A stretch of 64,000 nucleotides of DNA, taken from contig NZ_QTUB01000001.1 in assembly GCF_003386665.1 (NCBI RefSeq), positions 4,030,001 through 4,094,000 of the forward strand, given 5' to 3'. This document shows, piece by piece, positions 47,873 to 57,744 of this stretch. Under the pieces are notes generated by a model. The model was not told the origin of the DNA and did not search any database. It worked only from the letters and a program-made list of their open reading frames with translations. The number at the start of each line of letters is the position of its first letter. The first letter of the stretch is position 1. This DNA is from Xenorhabdus cabanillasii (GTDB lineage Bacteria; Pseudomonadota; Gammaproteobacteria; Enterobacterales; Enterobacteriaceae). The position numbers and the translations under genes were made by a program.

Positions 47873-49279
47873 TTATGATAACCATTCGGTATGAAATACA
47901 CCTTCTTTATCGATACGCTTATAGGTATGCGCTCCGAAATAGTCACGCTGTGCCTGAATCAGGTTGGCAGGCAAAACGGCAGAGCGATAGCTATCGTAAT
48001 AAGAGATAGCCGCAGAGAAAGTTGGCGTTGGAATACCATTCTGCACACCATAGGAAACAACATCGCGCAGAGCTTGCTGATATTCATCAGCGATTTGTTT
48101 AAAGTAAGGTGCCAGCAACAGGTTAGCAATATCTTGGTCTTCGTTGTAAGCATCCGTGATTTTTTGCAGGAATTGCGCACGAATAATACAGCCAGCACGG
48201 AAGATCTTGGCAATTTCACCGTAGTTCAAATCCCAGTTGTATTCATCAGAAGATGCTTTCAACTGCTGGAAGCCTTGCGCATAAGAAACGATCTTACCTA
48301 AATACAAAGCACGACGAACTTTCTCAATAAATTCTGACTTATCACCTTCAAATGGCTGTGCTTCTGGCCCTGACAGAACTTTAGATGCAGCCACTCGCTG
48401 ATCTTTCATAGAAGAGATGTAACGCGCGAAGACAGATTCAGCAATCAACGTTACTGGAACGCCCAGATCCAGAGAACTCTGGCTAGTCCATTTACCAGTC
48501 CCTTTATTAGCTGCTTCATCCAGGATCACATCTACCAGATATTTACCTTCTTCATCTTTCTTGTTGAAAATATCAGCGGTAATTTCAATCAGATAACTAC
48601 TCAGCTCACCCTGATTCCAACCATTGAATACATCCGCCAGCTCCTGATTGCTCAGATTCAGTGAATGTTTCAGCAGAGAATAGGCTTCAGCAATTAGCTG
48701 CATATCACCATACTCAATGCCATTGTGAACCATCTTCACGTAGTGACCTGCTCCATCTGAGCCAATATAAGTCACACAAGGCTCACCATCTGCTTGAGCA
48801 GCGATCTCTTTCAAAATCGGTGCAACCAGTTCATAAGCTTCTTTCTGACCACCCGGCATAATTGAAGGGCCTTTTAATGCACCTTCTTCACCACCGGAAA
48901 CCCCTGTTCCAATAAAGTTAAAACCTTGAGCGGATAATTCACGATTACGGCGGATAGTATCCTGAAAATAGGTGTTGCCACCATCGATCAGAATGTCACC
49001 CTTATCCAAATGTGGCGTCAGAGATGCAATGGTTTTATCCGTAGCTTCACCTGCCTTAACCATTAACAGAATACGACGTGGCTTTTCCAGTGAATCGACA
49101 AACTCTTCAATGGAATAACTTGGAACTAATTTTTTCCCTGGATTTTCAGCAATAACTTCATCAGTTTTATCGCTGGAGCGGTTAAAAATAGATACAGAGT
49201 AACCACGGCTTTCAATATTCAACGCCAGATTGCGCCCCATAACCGCCATACCGACAACACCGATCTGTTGCTTGGACAT
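47873..49279 (-). CDS. gnd: 6-phosphogluconate dehydrogenase (decarboxylating)
   Basis: An oxidative pentose-phosphate enzyme converting 6-phosphogluconate to ribulose 5-phosphate, CO2 and NADPH. The ATG at 49279 gives [20 protein letters not shown] and 468 residues, as in E. coli, with GGGAGT upstream. The upstream in-frame extension to 49351 is unsupported. The NADP-binding motif is [14 protein letters not shown], substrate-binding [21 protein letters not shown], and catalytic Lys in [17 protein letters not shown]. In E. coli gnd is close to his and the O-antigen genes; here those surface-polysaccharide genes are not present in the window. Confidence 0.97.
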   Translation of the reverse strand: MSKQQIGVVGMAVMGRNLALNIESRGYSVSIFNRSSDKTDEVIAENPGKKLVPSYSIEEFVDSLEKPRRILLMVKAGEATDKTIASLTPHLDKGDILIDGGNTYFQDTIRRNRELSAQGFNFIGTGVSGGEEGALKGPSIMPGGQKEAYELVAPILKEIAAQADGEPCVTYIGSDGAGHYVKMVHNGIEYGDMQLIAEAYSLLKHSLNLSNQELADVFNGWNQGELSSYLIEITADIFNKKDEEGKYLVDVILDEAANKGTGKWTSQSSLDLGVPVTLIAESVFARYISSMKDQRVAASKVLSGPEAQPFEGDKSEFIEKVRRALYLGKIVSYAQGFQQLKASSDEYNWDLNYGEIAKIFRAGCIIRAQFLQKITDAYNEDQDIANLLLAPYFKQIADEYQQALRDVVSYGVQNGIPTPTFSAAISYYDSYRSAVLPANLIQAQRDYFGAHTYKRIDKEGVFHTEWLS

Positions 49280-49558
49280 GAATAACTCCCGTCTGATAAT
49301 GACCTGCTGTCTAGCAAAATGTTGTACATGTAACAATATCGCGTACAACAAAATATAGTAGACAATTTGTTAATGAGATCACATGTTAACTCAGGAATGG
49401 GTATCGGGGATAGTTATTGATGCAATCGATATTGTGATACTGTTTTTTTGCTGAAAAAATTTCCAGCTGCAATAAATCGCCTATTGATATTTTGACAATC
49501 AATCCTCATTATTCAGAGGTCGGCATAAGCCGTCACAGTAAAAGGTAAAATAAACTAT

Positions 49559-51139
49559 ATGGAATGGATCGCTGATCCAACGATATGGGCAGGTCTGGCC
49601 ACACTTATCGTTTTAGAAATTGTTCTCGGAATTGACAACTTAATCTTTATTGCCATTCTGGCAGATAAACTTCCTGAAAAACAGAGAGATAAAGCGCGTC
49701 TCACTGGTTTATCCTGTGCTCTGTTGATGAGGTTGCTCTTATTATTCAGCCTTTCCTGGCTTATTTCTCTGACAACACCATTGCTAACCTTGTGGGATCA
49801 TCCATTCAGTGCCCGTGATTTAATTATGCTGATTGGGGGAATGTTTCTACTGTTTAAAGCCACAATGGAGTTGAATGAACGGCTAGAAGGAAAAATCCTG
49901 CATACCAATCAACAACGTAAAGGAACAAGTTTTTGGGCGGTTGTTGTACAGATTATTGTCTTAGATGCTGTTTTCTCACTGGATTCCGTTATTACCGCTG
50001 TGGGTATGGTGAATCATATCGGTATCATGGTTACTGCGGTCATCATCGCCATGATCCTGATGATATGGGCCAGTAAGCCTCTGACAAAGTTTGTTAATGC
50101 CCATCCTACCATCGTTATACTGTGTCTCAGTTTTCTACTGATGATTGGTTTCAGCCTGGTAGCCGAAGGCTTTGGCTACAAAATACCCAAAGGCTATCTT
50201 TATGCCGCCATTGGCTTCTCCATTATGATCGAAGCATTAAATCAATTCGCCCATTTCAATCGTCGAAAATTCCTGAGTGCTTCCCGCTCACTGCGCGAAA
50301 GAACCGCAGAAGCTGTCCTCCATATTTTAAATGGCAGACGTGAAAGTGCGGATTTGGATAACCATACTTCCAGTTTGATTGCGGATCATGAAGAGCATAA
50401 AGAAGTTTTTGAACCACAAGAACGGCAAATGATTGCCCGCGTTTTTAGTCTTGCACAACGTACAGTCAGCAGTATTATGACCTCACGCCACGACGTGGTT
50501 TACCTTGATGTTCACTCACCTACTGACAAACTGGCTATATTACTGGAGCAAAAACCACATACCCGGATTGTCGTCACGGATGAAAAAACTAGTGATGAAC
50601 CGCTGGGCGTGGTTCATGTGATTGATATCCTTAATCAACAACTCACTTATAAAACATTTAATTTGCGGCAATTAGTACAACAACCTTTGATTTTCCCTGA
50701 ATCTCTCTCTTTACTTCAGGCGTTAGAACAATTCCGTCAGGCACAAACTCACTTTGCTTTTGTTGTTGATGAATTTGGCTCTGTTGAAGGTATTGTCACA
50801 GTCACAGATGTAATGGAAACCATCACAGGAAACTTGCCTGTAGGTAGTGGAGAGATTGATGCTCGCCATGATATTCAGGTCACAGAAGAAGGGCATTGGA
50901 TTGCCAATGGATTTATGCCACTGGATGATCTGATACTTTATGTTCCACTATCACTGGATGAAAAACGCGAATACCAAACACTGGCAGGCCTGTTGATGGA
51001 ACATCTACAACATATTCCACAACAAGGGGAACAACTACAGATTGGCGATTATCTTTTTGAACCACTGGAAATCACCAGTCATCGTATTAATAAAGTGAAA
51101 ATCACCTTGCTAAAAATAGAAGAAGAGATGAAAGAATAA
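49559..51139 (+). CDS. yegH: TerC/CBS/CorC-domain membrane protein YegH
   Basis: An inner-membrane protein, 526 residues (527 in E. coli). The N-terminal TerC-type domain (about residues 10-240) has seven hydrophobic spans and the acidic motifs [16 protein letters not shown] and [19 protein letters not shown]-pair domains follow (about 300-430; [19 protein letters not shown] and [17 protein letters not shown]). The C-terminal CorC/HlyC transporter-associated domain ends near residue 520. Probably a metal-ion exporter or a metal-homeostasis factor, but unproven. In E. coli it is next to asmA; here a tail-fibre gene separates them. Confidence 0.94.
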   Translation: MEWIADPTIWAGLATLIVLEIVLGIDNLIFIAILADKLPEKQRDKARLTGLSCALLMRLLLLFSLSWLISLTTPLLTLWDHPFSARDLIMLIGGMFLLFKATMELNERLEGKILHTNQQRKGTSFWAVVVQIIVLDAVFSLDSVITAVGMVNHIGIMVTAVIIAMILMIWASKPLTKFVNAHPTIVILCLSFLLMIGFSLVAEGFGYKIPKGYLYAAIGFSIMIEALNQFAHFNRRKFLSASRSLRERTAEAVLHILNGRRESADLDNHTSSLIADHEEHKEVFEPQERQMIARVFSLAQRTVSSIMTSRHDVVYLDVHSPTDKLAILLEQKPHTRIVVTDEKTSDEPLGVVHVIDILNQQLTYKTFNLRQLVQQPLIFPESLSLLQALEQFRQAQTHFAFVVDEFGSVEGIVTVTDVMETITGNLPVGSGEIDARHDIQVTEEGHWIANGFMPLDDLILYVPLSLDEKREYQTLAGLLMEHLQHIPQQGEQLQIGDYLFEPLEITSHRINKVKITLLKIEEEMKE

Positions 51140-51169
51140 TTCACTCAGTGATACACATCATTTACTGAC

Positions 51170-51195
51170 AAAAACCGACACTATGTCGGTTTTTT
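51170..51195 (+). terminator. Rho-independent terminator of yegH
   Basis: AAAAACCGACA pairs perfectly with TGTCGGTTTTT across a CTA loop, followed by more T, 30 bp after the yegH stop. Confidence 0.93.
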
Positions 51196-51287
51196 CATTT
51201 CTGACAAATTTCATTATTTTGATTTAATTTGAATTTCCAGATAATTAATCCGCTTAATCTTGCAGATGCAATGTATGTCTCATATAG

Positions 51288-51455
51288 GCAGAACCTGCCT
51301 ACATTTCTCCACGAACACATGTTTACCAAAACAATGAGCTTATTAAACAGTCAGTTGTTATAGCTCAGGCAAATGCTACATGGACTTGTGTTGTAACAGG
51401 CGGGTTTGTGAATTACTCCATTAACTTGTCATTGATAAATAAGGGGATTACATGA
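51288..51455 (+). pseudogene. Possible 3' remnant of a phage tail gene, coupled to the fibre gene
   Basis: A frame open from 51288 (after TAG 51285-51287) to TGA 51453-51455, whose stop overlaps the ATG of the tail-fibre gene as ATGA. It would encode 55 residues, including VVIAQANATWTCVVTGGFVN near the end, but has no ATG, GTG or usable TTG start. The ATGA coupling is typical of co-translated neighbours, which suggests this is the end of an upstream gene whose beginning was lost. I do not recognise the family. Confidence 0.4.
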
Positions 51456-54400
51456 GTACGAAATATTTTTCATTGTTGACAGATTCAGGTGCCAATAAGC
51501 TGGAAAACGCTGCAACCTCAGGTAGCAAGCTTGAAATTACACATATGGCAGTCGGCGACGGAAATTTATCAACACCTAATGCTAATCAAACTCAATTGAT
51601 TAATGAAAGACATCGCGCAGAAATTGACAGATTATTCATTGATCCTAAAAACCCTAACCAAGTTATTGTTGAACAGGTACTTCCAGAAGATGAGGGTAGC
51701 TGGTGGATCCGTGAAATAGGCCTGTTTGATAAAGATGGTACGCTAGTTGCTGTCGGAAACTGTGCTGAACTGTACAAGTCACAGATGCATGAACAAACAA
51801 TTCGTATGCTTCTACCTATTGATAACATAAATTTGATAGGTTCATTTGATGAATTATTTTCTGGCTTAGCAACTCGCAGATACGTAAGGGACAGAATCAG
51901 AAACCATGCAGAAAGCCGTAACCATCCAGATGCCACGCTGAAAAACAAAGGATTTGTTATCTTAAGTAATGCTGTAGACAGTAACAGTGAAGCTCATGCA
52001 GCAACATCAAAAGCCGTGAAATCAGCTAATGAGTTAGCCCAAAAAGCCTATGATTTAGCTAATCCAGAAAATGCCAAGAAGAAATGGGTGCCGTTAACTC
52101 GCCGTGTCAACGATAAAGAGCTAGTCAATGATATTACCCTGGTGGCGGCCGATGTCGGCGCCTATACCAAAGAAGAAACTAATACGCTGATCAAAGACAG
52201 CGATGCGCAGGTCATGAAAGTGACGGAAAGCAAGGTGCCGTTAACCCGCCGTGTCAATGACAAAGAGCTGGTCAATGACATTACCCTGACCGCCGCCGAT
52301 GTCGGCGCCTACAGCAAGGAAGAAACTAATACGCTGATTAAAGACAGCGATGCACCGATCATGCAGGAAGCCCAGAAGGCTTTACATGAAGCCCATCGGG
52401 CTTTGAAAGATGCGGACAGCAAAGTGCCGTTAACCCGCCGTGTCAACGATAAAGAGCTGGTCAATGACATTACCCTGACTGCCGCCGATGTCGGCGCCTA
52501 TACCAAAGAAGAAACTAATACGCTGATCAAAGACAGTGATGCGCAGGTCATAAAAGTGGCGGACAGCAAGGTGCCGTTAACCCGCCGTGTCAATGACAAA
52601 GAGCTGGTCAATGACATTACTCTGACCGCCGCCGATGTCGGCGCCTACAGCAAGGAAGAAACTAATACGCTGATTAAAGACAGCGATGCACCGATCATGC
52701 AGGAAGCCCAGAAGGCTTTACATGAAGCCCATCGGGCTTTGAAAGATGCGGACAGCAAAGTGCCGTTAACCCGCCGTGTCAATGATAAAGAGCTGGTCAA
52801 TGACATCACCCTGGTAGCGGCCGATGTCGGCGCCTATACCAAAGAAGAAACTAATACGCTGATCAAAGACAGCGATGCACCGATCATGCAGGAAGCCCAA
52901 CAGGCCCTGAAAGCCGCGGAAAGCAAAGTGCCGTTAACCCGCCGTGTCAATGATAAAGAGCTAGTCAATGATATTACCCTGGTGGCGGCCGATGTCGGCG
53001 CCTATACCAAAGAAGAAACTAATACGCTGATTAAAGACAGCGATGCGCAGGTCATAAAAGTGGCGGACAGCAAAGTGCCGTTAACCCGCCGTGTCAATGA
53101 CAAAGAGCTGGTCAATGACATCACCCTGACCGCCGCTGATGTCGGCGCCTACAGCAAGGAAGAAACTAATACGCTGATCAAAGACAGCGATGCACCGATC
53201 ATGCAGGAAGCCCAGAAGGCTTTACATGAAGCCCATCGGGCTCTGAAAGATGCGGAAAGCAAGGTGCCGTTAACCCGCCGTGTCAATGATAAAGAGCTGG
53301 TCAATGACATCACCCTGACCGCCGCTGATGTCGGCGCCTATAACAAGGAAGAAACTAATACGCTGATTAAAGACAGCGATGCACCGATCATGCAGGAAGC
53401 CCAGCGGGCCCTGAATGAAGCTCAACAGGCCGTGAAGACAGCGGACAGCAAAGTGCCGTTAACCCGCCGTGTCAATGATAAAGAGCTGGTCAATGACATT
53501 ACCCTGACCGCCGCCGATGTCGGCGCCTATACCAAGGACGAAACCGATACGCAGGTCATGAAAGTGGCGGACAGCAAGGTGCCGTTAACCCGCCGTGTCA
53601 ATGATAAAGAGCTGGTCAATGACATTACCCTGGTAGCGGCCGATGTCGGCGCCTATACCAAGGAAGAAACCGATGCGCGGATCAAAGACGGTGATACGCA
53701 GGTCATGAAAGTGGCAGACAGCAAGGTGCCGTTAACCCGCCGTATCAATGATAAAGAGCTGGTCAATGACATCACCCTGGCAGCGGCCGATGTCGGCGCC
53801 TATACCAAGGACGAAACCGATACGCGGATCAAAGACAGTGGTACACCGATCATGCAGGAAGCCCAACAGGCCCTGAAAGCCGCGGAAAGCAAAGTGCCGT
53901 TAACCCGCCGTGTCAATGATAAAGAGCTGGTCAATGACATCACCCTGGTGGCGGCCGATGTCGGCGCCTATACCAAGGACGAAACCAATACGCGGATCAA
54001 AGACAGTGGTACACCGATCATGCAGGAAGCCCAACAGGCCCTGAAAGCCGCGGAAAGCAAAGTGCCGTTAACCCGCCGTGTCAATGACAAAGAGCTGGTC
54101 AATGACATTACCCTGACTGCCGCCGATGTCGGCGCCTATACCAAGGAAGAAACCGATACGCGGATCAAAGACGGTGATGCGCAGGTCATGAAAGTGACGG
54201 AAAGCAAGGTGCCGTTAACCCGCCGTATCAATGACAAAGAGCTGGTCAATGACATCACCCTGGCAGCGGCCGATGTCGGCGCCTATACCAAGGACGAAAC
54301 CGATACGCAGGTCATGAAAGTAGCGGACAGCAAGGTGCCGTTAACCCGCCGTATCAATGATAAAGAGCTGGTCAATGACATCACCCTGACCGCCGCCGAT

Positions 54401-57400
54401 GTCGGCGCCTATACCAGGGACGAAACCGATGCACGGATCAAAGACAGCGGTGCACCGATCATGCAGGAAGCCCAACAGGCCCTGAAAGCCGCGGAAAGCA
54501 AGGTGCCGTTAACCCGCCGTGTCAATGACAAAGAGCTGGTCAATGACATTACCCTGGCAGCGGCCGATGTCGGTGCCTATACCAAGGACGAAACCGATGC
54601 GCAGATCATGAAAGTGGCGGACAGCAAAGTGCCGTTAACCCGCCGTGTCAACGACAAAGAGCTGGTCAATGACATCACCCTGGTGGCGGCCGATGTCGGC
54701 GCCTATACCAGGGACGAAACCGATGCACGGATCAAAGACAGCGGTGCACCGATCATGCAGGAAGCCCAACAGGCCCTGAAAGCCGCGGAAAGCAAAGTGC
54801 CGTTAACCCGCCGTGTCAATGACAAAGAGCTGGTCAATGACATTACCCTGGCAGCGGCCGATGTCGGCGCCTATACCAAGGACGAAACCGATACGCGGAT
54901 CAAAGACAGTGGTACACCGATCATGCAGGAAGCCCAACAGGCCCTGAAAGCCGCGGAAAGCAAGGTGCCGTTAACCCGCCGTGTCAATGACAAAGAGCTG
55001 GTCAATGACATTACCCTGGCAGCGGCCGATGTCGGCGCCTATACCAAGGACGAAACCGATACACGGATCAAAGACAGCGGTGCACCGATCATGCAGGAAG
55101 CCCAGAAGGCTTTACATGAAGCTCATCGGGCCCTGAAAGATGCGGAAAGCAAAGTGCCGTTAACCCGCCGTATCAATGACAAAGAGCTGGTCAATGACAT
55201 TACCCTGGTGGCGGCCGATGTCGGGGCTTATACCAAGGACGAAACCGATGCACGGATCAAAGACGGTGATGAGCAGGTCATGAAAGTGGCGGAAAACAAA
55301 GTGCCGTTAACCCGCCGTGTCAATGATAAAGAGCTGGTCAATGATATTACCCTGGTAGCGGCCGATGTCGGCGCCTATACCAGGGACGAAACCGATACGC
55401 GGATCAAAGACAGCGGTGCACCGATCATGCAGGAAGCCCAACAGGCCCTGAAAGCCGCGGAAAGCAAGGTGCCGTTAACCCGCCGTGTCAATGACAAAGA
55501 GCTGGTCAATGACATCACCCTGGTGGCGGCCGATGTCGGCGCCTATACCAAGGACGAAACCGATGCGCAGATCATGAAAGTGGCGGACAGCAAGGTGCCG
55601 TTAACCCGCCGTGTCAATGACAAAGAGCTGGTCAATGACATCACCCTGGTAGCGGCCGATGTCGGCGCCTATACCAGGGACGAAACCGATACACGGATCA
55701 AAGACAGCGGTGCACCGATCATGCAGGAAGCCCAGAAGGCTTTACATGAAGCCCATCGGGCCCTGAAAGCCGCGGAAAGCAAGGTGCCGTTAACCCGCCG
55801 TGTCAACGATAAAGAGCTGGTCAATGACATTACCCTGGTGGCGGCCGATGTCGGCGCCTATACCAAGGAAGAAACCGATGCGCGGATCAAAGACGGTGAT
55901 GCGCAGGTCATAAAAGTGGCGGACAGCAAGGTGCCGTTAACCCGCCGTGTCAACGATAAAGAGCTGGTCAATGACATTACCCTGGTGGCGGCCGATGTCG
56001 GCGCCTATACCAAGGAAGAAACCGATGCGCGGATCAAAGACGGTGATGCGCAGGTCATGAAAGTGGCGGACAGCAAGGTGCCGTTAACCCGCCGTGTCAA
56101 CGACAAAGAGCTGGTCAATGACATTACCCTGATAGCGGCCGATGTCGGGGCCTACAGCAAGGAAGAAACTAATACGCTGATCAAAGACAGCGATGCACCG
56201 ATCATGCAGGAAGCCGAGCGGGCCCTGAAAGCCGCGGAAAGCAAAGTGCCGTTAACCCGCCGTGTCAATGATAAAGAGCTGGTCAATGACATTACCCTGG
56301 TGGCGGCCGATGTCGGGGCTTATACCAAGGAAGAAACCGATGCGCGGATCAAAGACGGTGATGCGCAGGTCATGAAAGTGGCGGACAGCAAGGTGCCGTT
56401 AACCCGCCGTGTCAACGACAAAGAGCTGGTCAATGACATTACCCTGACCGCCGCCGATGTCGGGGCTTATACCAAGGAAGAAACCGATACGCGGATCAAA
56501 GACGGTGATGCGCAGGTCATGAAAGTGGCGGACAGCAAGGTGCCGTTAACCCGCCGCATCAACGACAAAGAACTGATCAATGACATTAAACTGGCGGCGG
56601 CCGATGTCGGGGCTTATACCAAGGAAGAAACCGATGCGCGGATCAAAGACGGTGATGCACAAGTCATGAAAGTGGCGGACAGCAAGGTGCCGTTAACCCG
56701 CCGTATCAACAACAAAGAGCTGGTGAATGACATTAAACTGGTGGCGGCTGATGTCGATGCCTACAATAAAGAAGAAACCAGCCAGCTTATTGATAATATT
56801 CATGAGCTAGTAAACTCTGCCAATAACAATGCTGATAGCAAAGTGCCAATGACTCGTACAGTGAATAATAAAGCGCTGTTAACAGACATTACACTTACTG
56901 CATCTGATATAGATACCTATACTAGAGGAGAAATTGATCAACAAATCCATACAGTCAGGAAGTTAGCAAATGATGCCAATAATAATGTAAACGGCAAAGT
57001 TCCATTAACTCGTACAGTAAATAGTAAAGCACTGTTAGCAGATATTGTACTTACTGCATACGATGTCGGCGCCTATAGCAAAAACGAAGTAGATTCTCGT
57101 ATAGGGAAAGTTAATGCGAACGCCAATAGTCGGCTGGCAAAAAATGAGAACGGAGCTGATATTCCAGACAAAAATGCTTTTGTAAGAAATCTTGGTTTAG
57201 CTAATCTGGTTGGGTTAAATATTGAATCTCGTTTAATCGGACAAGACGCCACTGTCATCAGACTTGGTGATATCGTCCAGATAAACGGGACCGCCGTAGC
57301 CAGTGACTCAATTCAGGCAGTTAATATGTCAGTTATCGGTGGAATAACCTATTACACCAATTACTACAAAGTACAACTGCCAATCAGCTTGTCAAATGGC

Positions 57401-57592
57401 ATCATTTCATGTCATGCCAGTATTGTCGGAGATAATTTCGATGCACAAAGCCCTGGCTACCCGGCTGATGTTAAAACACAACGCAATAATCCGGATGGAA
57501 TGGGAATATCGAAAGATACCTTAACTATATCGGTCACTACTCCACAATTAGGCTGGATTCCACAATTCTATTATGAGGTTATGGGGTATTAA
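51452..57592 (+). CDS. Giant repetitive phage-type tail-fibre protein
   Basis: A 2046-residue protein. Residues 1 to about 160 match the phage tail-collar fibre domain that attaches fibres to the baseplate (MSTKYFSLLTDSGANKLENA, then a WWIREIGLFDKDGTLVAVGN motif). Residues 213-1745 are 29 tandem repeats of 42, 49, 56 or 63 residues, each with core VPLTRRVNDKELVNDITL plus AADVGAY. Three divergent units follow. The C-terminus (about 1880-2046), beginning KNENGADIPDKNAFVRNLGL, is a probable receptor-binding tip, rich in beta structure. GGGG (AAGGGGATTAC) precedes the ATG. It lies alone between yegH and asmA with no phage structural, lysis or integrase gene and no tail-fibre chaperone next to it. 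It could be a phage or tailocin remnant, or a part exchanged with a tailocin elsewhere. I am sure of the fibre type, not of the function. Confidence 0.9.
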   Translation: MSTKYFSLLTDSGANKLENAATSGSKLEITHMAVGDGNLSTPNANQTQLINERHRAEIDRLFIDPKNPNQVIVEQVLPEDEGSWWIREIGLFDKDGTLVAVGNCAELYKSQMHEQTIRMLLPIDNINLIGSFDELFSGLATRRYVRDRIRNHAESRNHPDATLKNKGFVILSNAVDSNSEAHAATSKAVKSANELAQKAYDLANPENAKKKWVPLTRRVNDKELVNDITLVAADVGAYTKEETNTLIKDSDAQVMKVTESKVPLTRRVNDKELVNDITLTAADVGAYSKEETNTLIKDSDAPIMQEAQKALHEAHRALKDADSKVPLTRRVNDKELVNDITLTAADVGAYTKEETNTLIKDSDAQVIKVADSKVPLTRRVNDKELVNDITLTAADVGAYSKEETNTLIKDSDAPIMQEAQKALHEAHRALKDADSKVPLTRRVNDKELVNDITLVAADVGAYTKEETNTLIKDSDAPIMQEAQQALKAAESKVPLTRRVNDKELVNDITLVAADVGAYTKEETNTLIKDSDAQVIKVADSKVPLTRRVNDKELVNDITLTAADVGAYSKEETNTLIKDSDAPIMQEAQKALHEAHRALKDAESKVPLTRRVNDKELVNDITLTAADVGAYNKEETNTLIKDSDAPIMQEAQRALNEAQQAVKTADSKVPLTRRVNDKELVNDITLTAADVGAYTKDETDTQVMKVADSKVPLTRRVNDKELVNDITLVAADVGAYTKEETDARIKDGDTQVMKVADSKVPLTRRINDKELVNDITLAAADVGAYTKDETDTRIKDSGTPIMQEAQQALKAAESKVPLTRRVNDKELVNDITLVAADVGAYTKDETNTRIKDSGTPIMQEAQQALKAAESKVPLTRRVNDKELVNDITLTAADVGAYTKEETDTRIKDGDAQVMKVTESKVPLTRRINDKELVNDITLAAADVGAYTKDETDTQVMKVADSKVPLTRRINDKELVNDITLTAADVGAYTRDETDARIKDSGAPIMQEAQQALKAAESKVPLTRRVNDKELVNDITLAAADVGAYTKDETDAQIMKVADSKVPLTRRVNDKELVNDITLVAADVGAYTRDETDARIKDSGAPIMQEAQQALKAAESKVPLTRRVNDKELVNDITLAAADVGAYTKDETDTRIKDSGTPIMQEAQQALKAAESKVPLTRRVNDKELVNDITLAAADVGAYTKDETDTRIKDSGAPIMQEAQKALHEAHRALKDAESKVPLTRRINDKELVNDITLVAADVGAYTKDETDARIKDGDEQVMKVAENKVPLTRRVNDKELVNDITLVAADVGAYTRDETDTRIKDSGAPIMQEAQQALKAAESKVPLTRRVNDKELVNDITLVAADVGAYTKDETDAQIMKVADSKVPLTRRVNDKELVNDITLVAADVGAYTRDETDTRIKDSGAPIMQEAQKALHEAHRALKAAESKVPLTRRVNDKELVNDITLVAADVGAYTKEETDARIKDGDAQVIKVADSKVPLTRRVNDKELVNDITLVAADVGAYTKEETDARIKDGDAQVMKVADSKVPLTRRVNDKELVNDITLIAADVGAYSKEETNTLIKDSDAPIMQEAERALKAAESKVPLTRRVNDKELVNDITLVAADVGAYTKEETDARIKDGDAQVMKVADSKVPLTRRVNDKELVNDITLTAADVGAYTKEETDTRIKDGDAQVMKVADSKVPLTRRINDKELINDIKLAAADVGAYTKEETDARIKDGDAQVMKVADSKVPLTRRINNKELVNDIKLVAADVDAYNKEETSQLIDNIHELVNSANNNADSKVPMTRTVNNKALLTDITLTASDIDTYTRGEIDQQIHTVRKLANDANNNVNGKVPLTRTVNSKALLADIVLTAYDVGAYSKNEVDSRIGKVNANANSRLAKNENGADIPDKNAFVRNLGLANLVGLNIESRLIGQDATVIRLGDIVQINGTAVASDSIQAVNMSVIGGITYYTNYYKVQLPISLSNGIISCHASIVGDNFDAQSPGYPADVKTQRNNPDGMGISKDTLTISVTTPQLGWIPQFYYEVMGY
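52088..56686 (+). repeat. 29-unit heptad-multiple tandem array inside the tail-fibre gene
   Basis: Units begin at VPLTRR (first codon at 52088; next units at 52235, 52424, 52571 and so on). All 29 have a 26-residue core plus a linker of 16, 23, 30 or 37 residues. The counts are 4 units of 42 residues, 11 of 49, 8 of 56 and 6 of 63, totalling 1533 residues, and the summed lengths land exactly on the unit-30 start at 56687. Linkers are Ala/Glu/Lys-rich and helical in type. Units differ by few bases, and the array is visibly more GC-rich than the flanking gene ends. Two 52-residue diverged units (56687-56998) and a terminal one follow. Confidence 0.95.
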
Positions 57593-57634
57593 CAGAAACA
57601 GGAAATGAAAAACCCATCTGTTATTTGAGCTATA

Positions 57635-57680
57635 AGTTGATAGTGGTGTAACACCACTATCAACTCACTATCAATTTTTT
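57635..57680 (+). terminator. Palindrome and alternative terminator after the tail-fibre gene
   Basis: AGTTGATAGTGGTGT (57635-57649) and ACACCACTATCAACT (57651-57665) form a perfect 15-bp inverted repeat around one base. The segment CACTATCAA occurs twice (57655-57663 and 57666-57674), and the second copy is followed by TTTTTT. TTGATAGTG can therefore pair with either copy, and only the second pairing gives a rho-independent terminator. Confidence 0.75.
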
Positions 57681-57685
57681 CACAT

Positions 57686-57713
57686 ACAGGTGAACGTTAA
57701 AACGCTCACCTGT
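57686..57713. repeat. Inverted repeat between tail-fibre gene and asmA
   Basis: ACAGGTGA and TCACCTGT pair, with an inner CGTT-AACG stem and one mismatch, 32 bp from the asmA stop. In a convergent gap, it probably helps end asmA transcription, though the T tract is weak. Confidence 0.6.
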
Positions 57714-57744
57714 TTATTTTATCAATTATGATAAATTCAACTAT

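Noticed and set aside
51292-51451. Phage attachment site next to the fibre gene
   Set aside because: I compared the sequence before 51452 with that after 57592 and saw no shared direct repeat that would mark att sites.
51592-51948. 118-residue minus-strand ORF inside the fibre N-terminus
   Set aside because: Opposite-strand shadow of the well-supported collar domain; no independent ribosome-binding site or recognisable family.
52088-56686. CRISPR array
   Set aside because: The units are contiguous coding repeats with no unique spacers between identical direct repeats, all in one open frame, and no cas genes are near.
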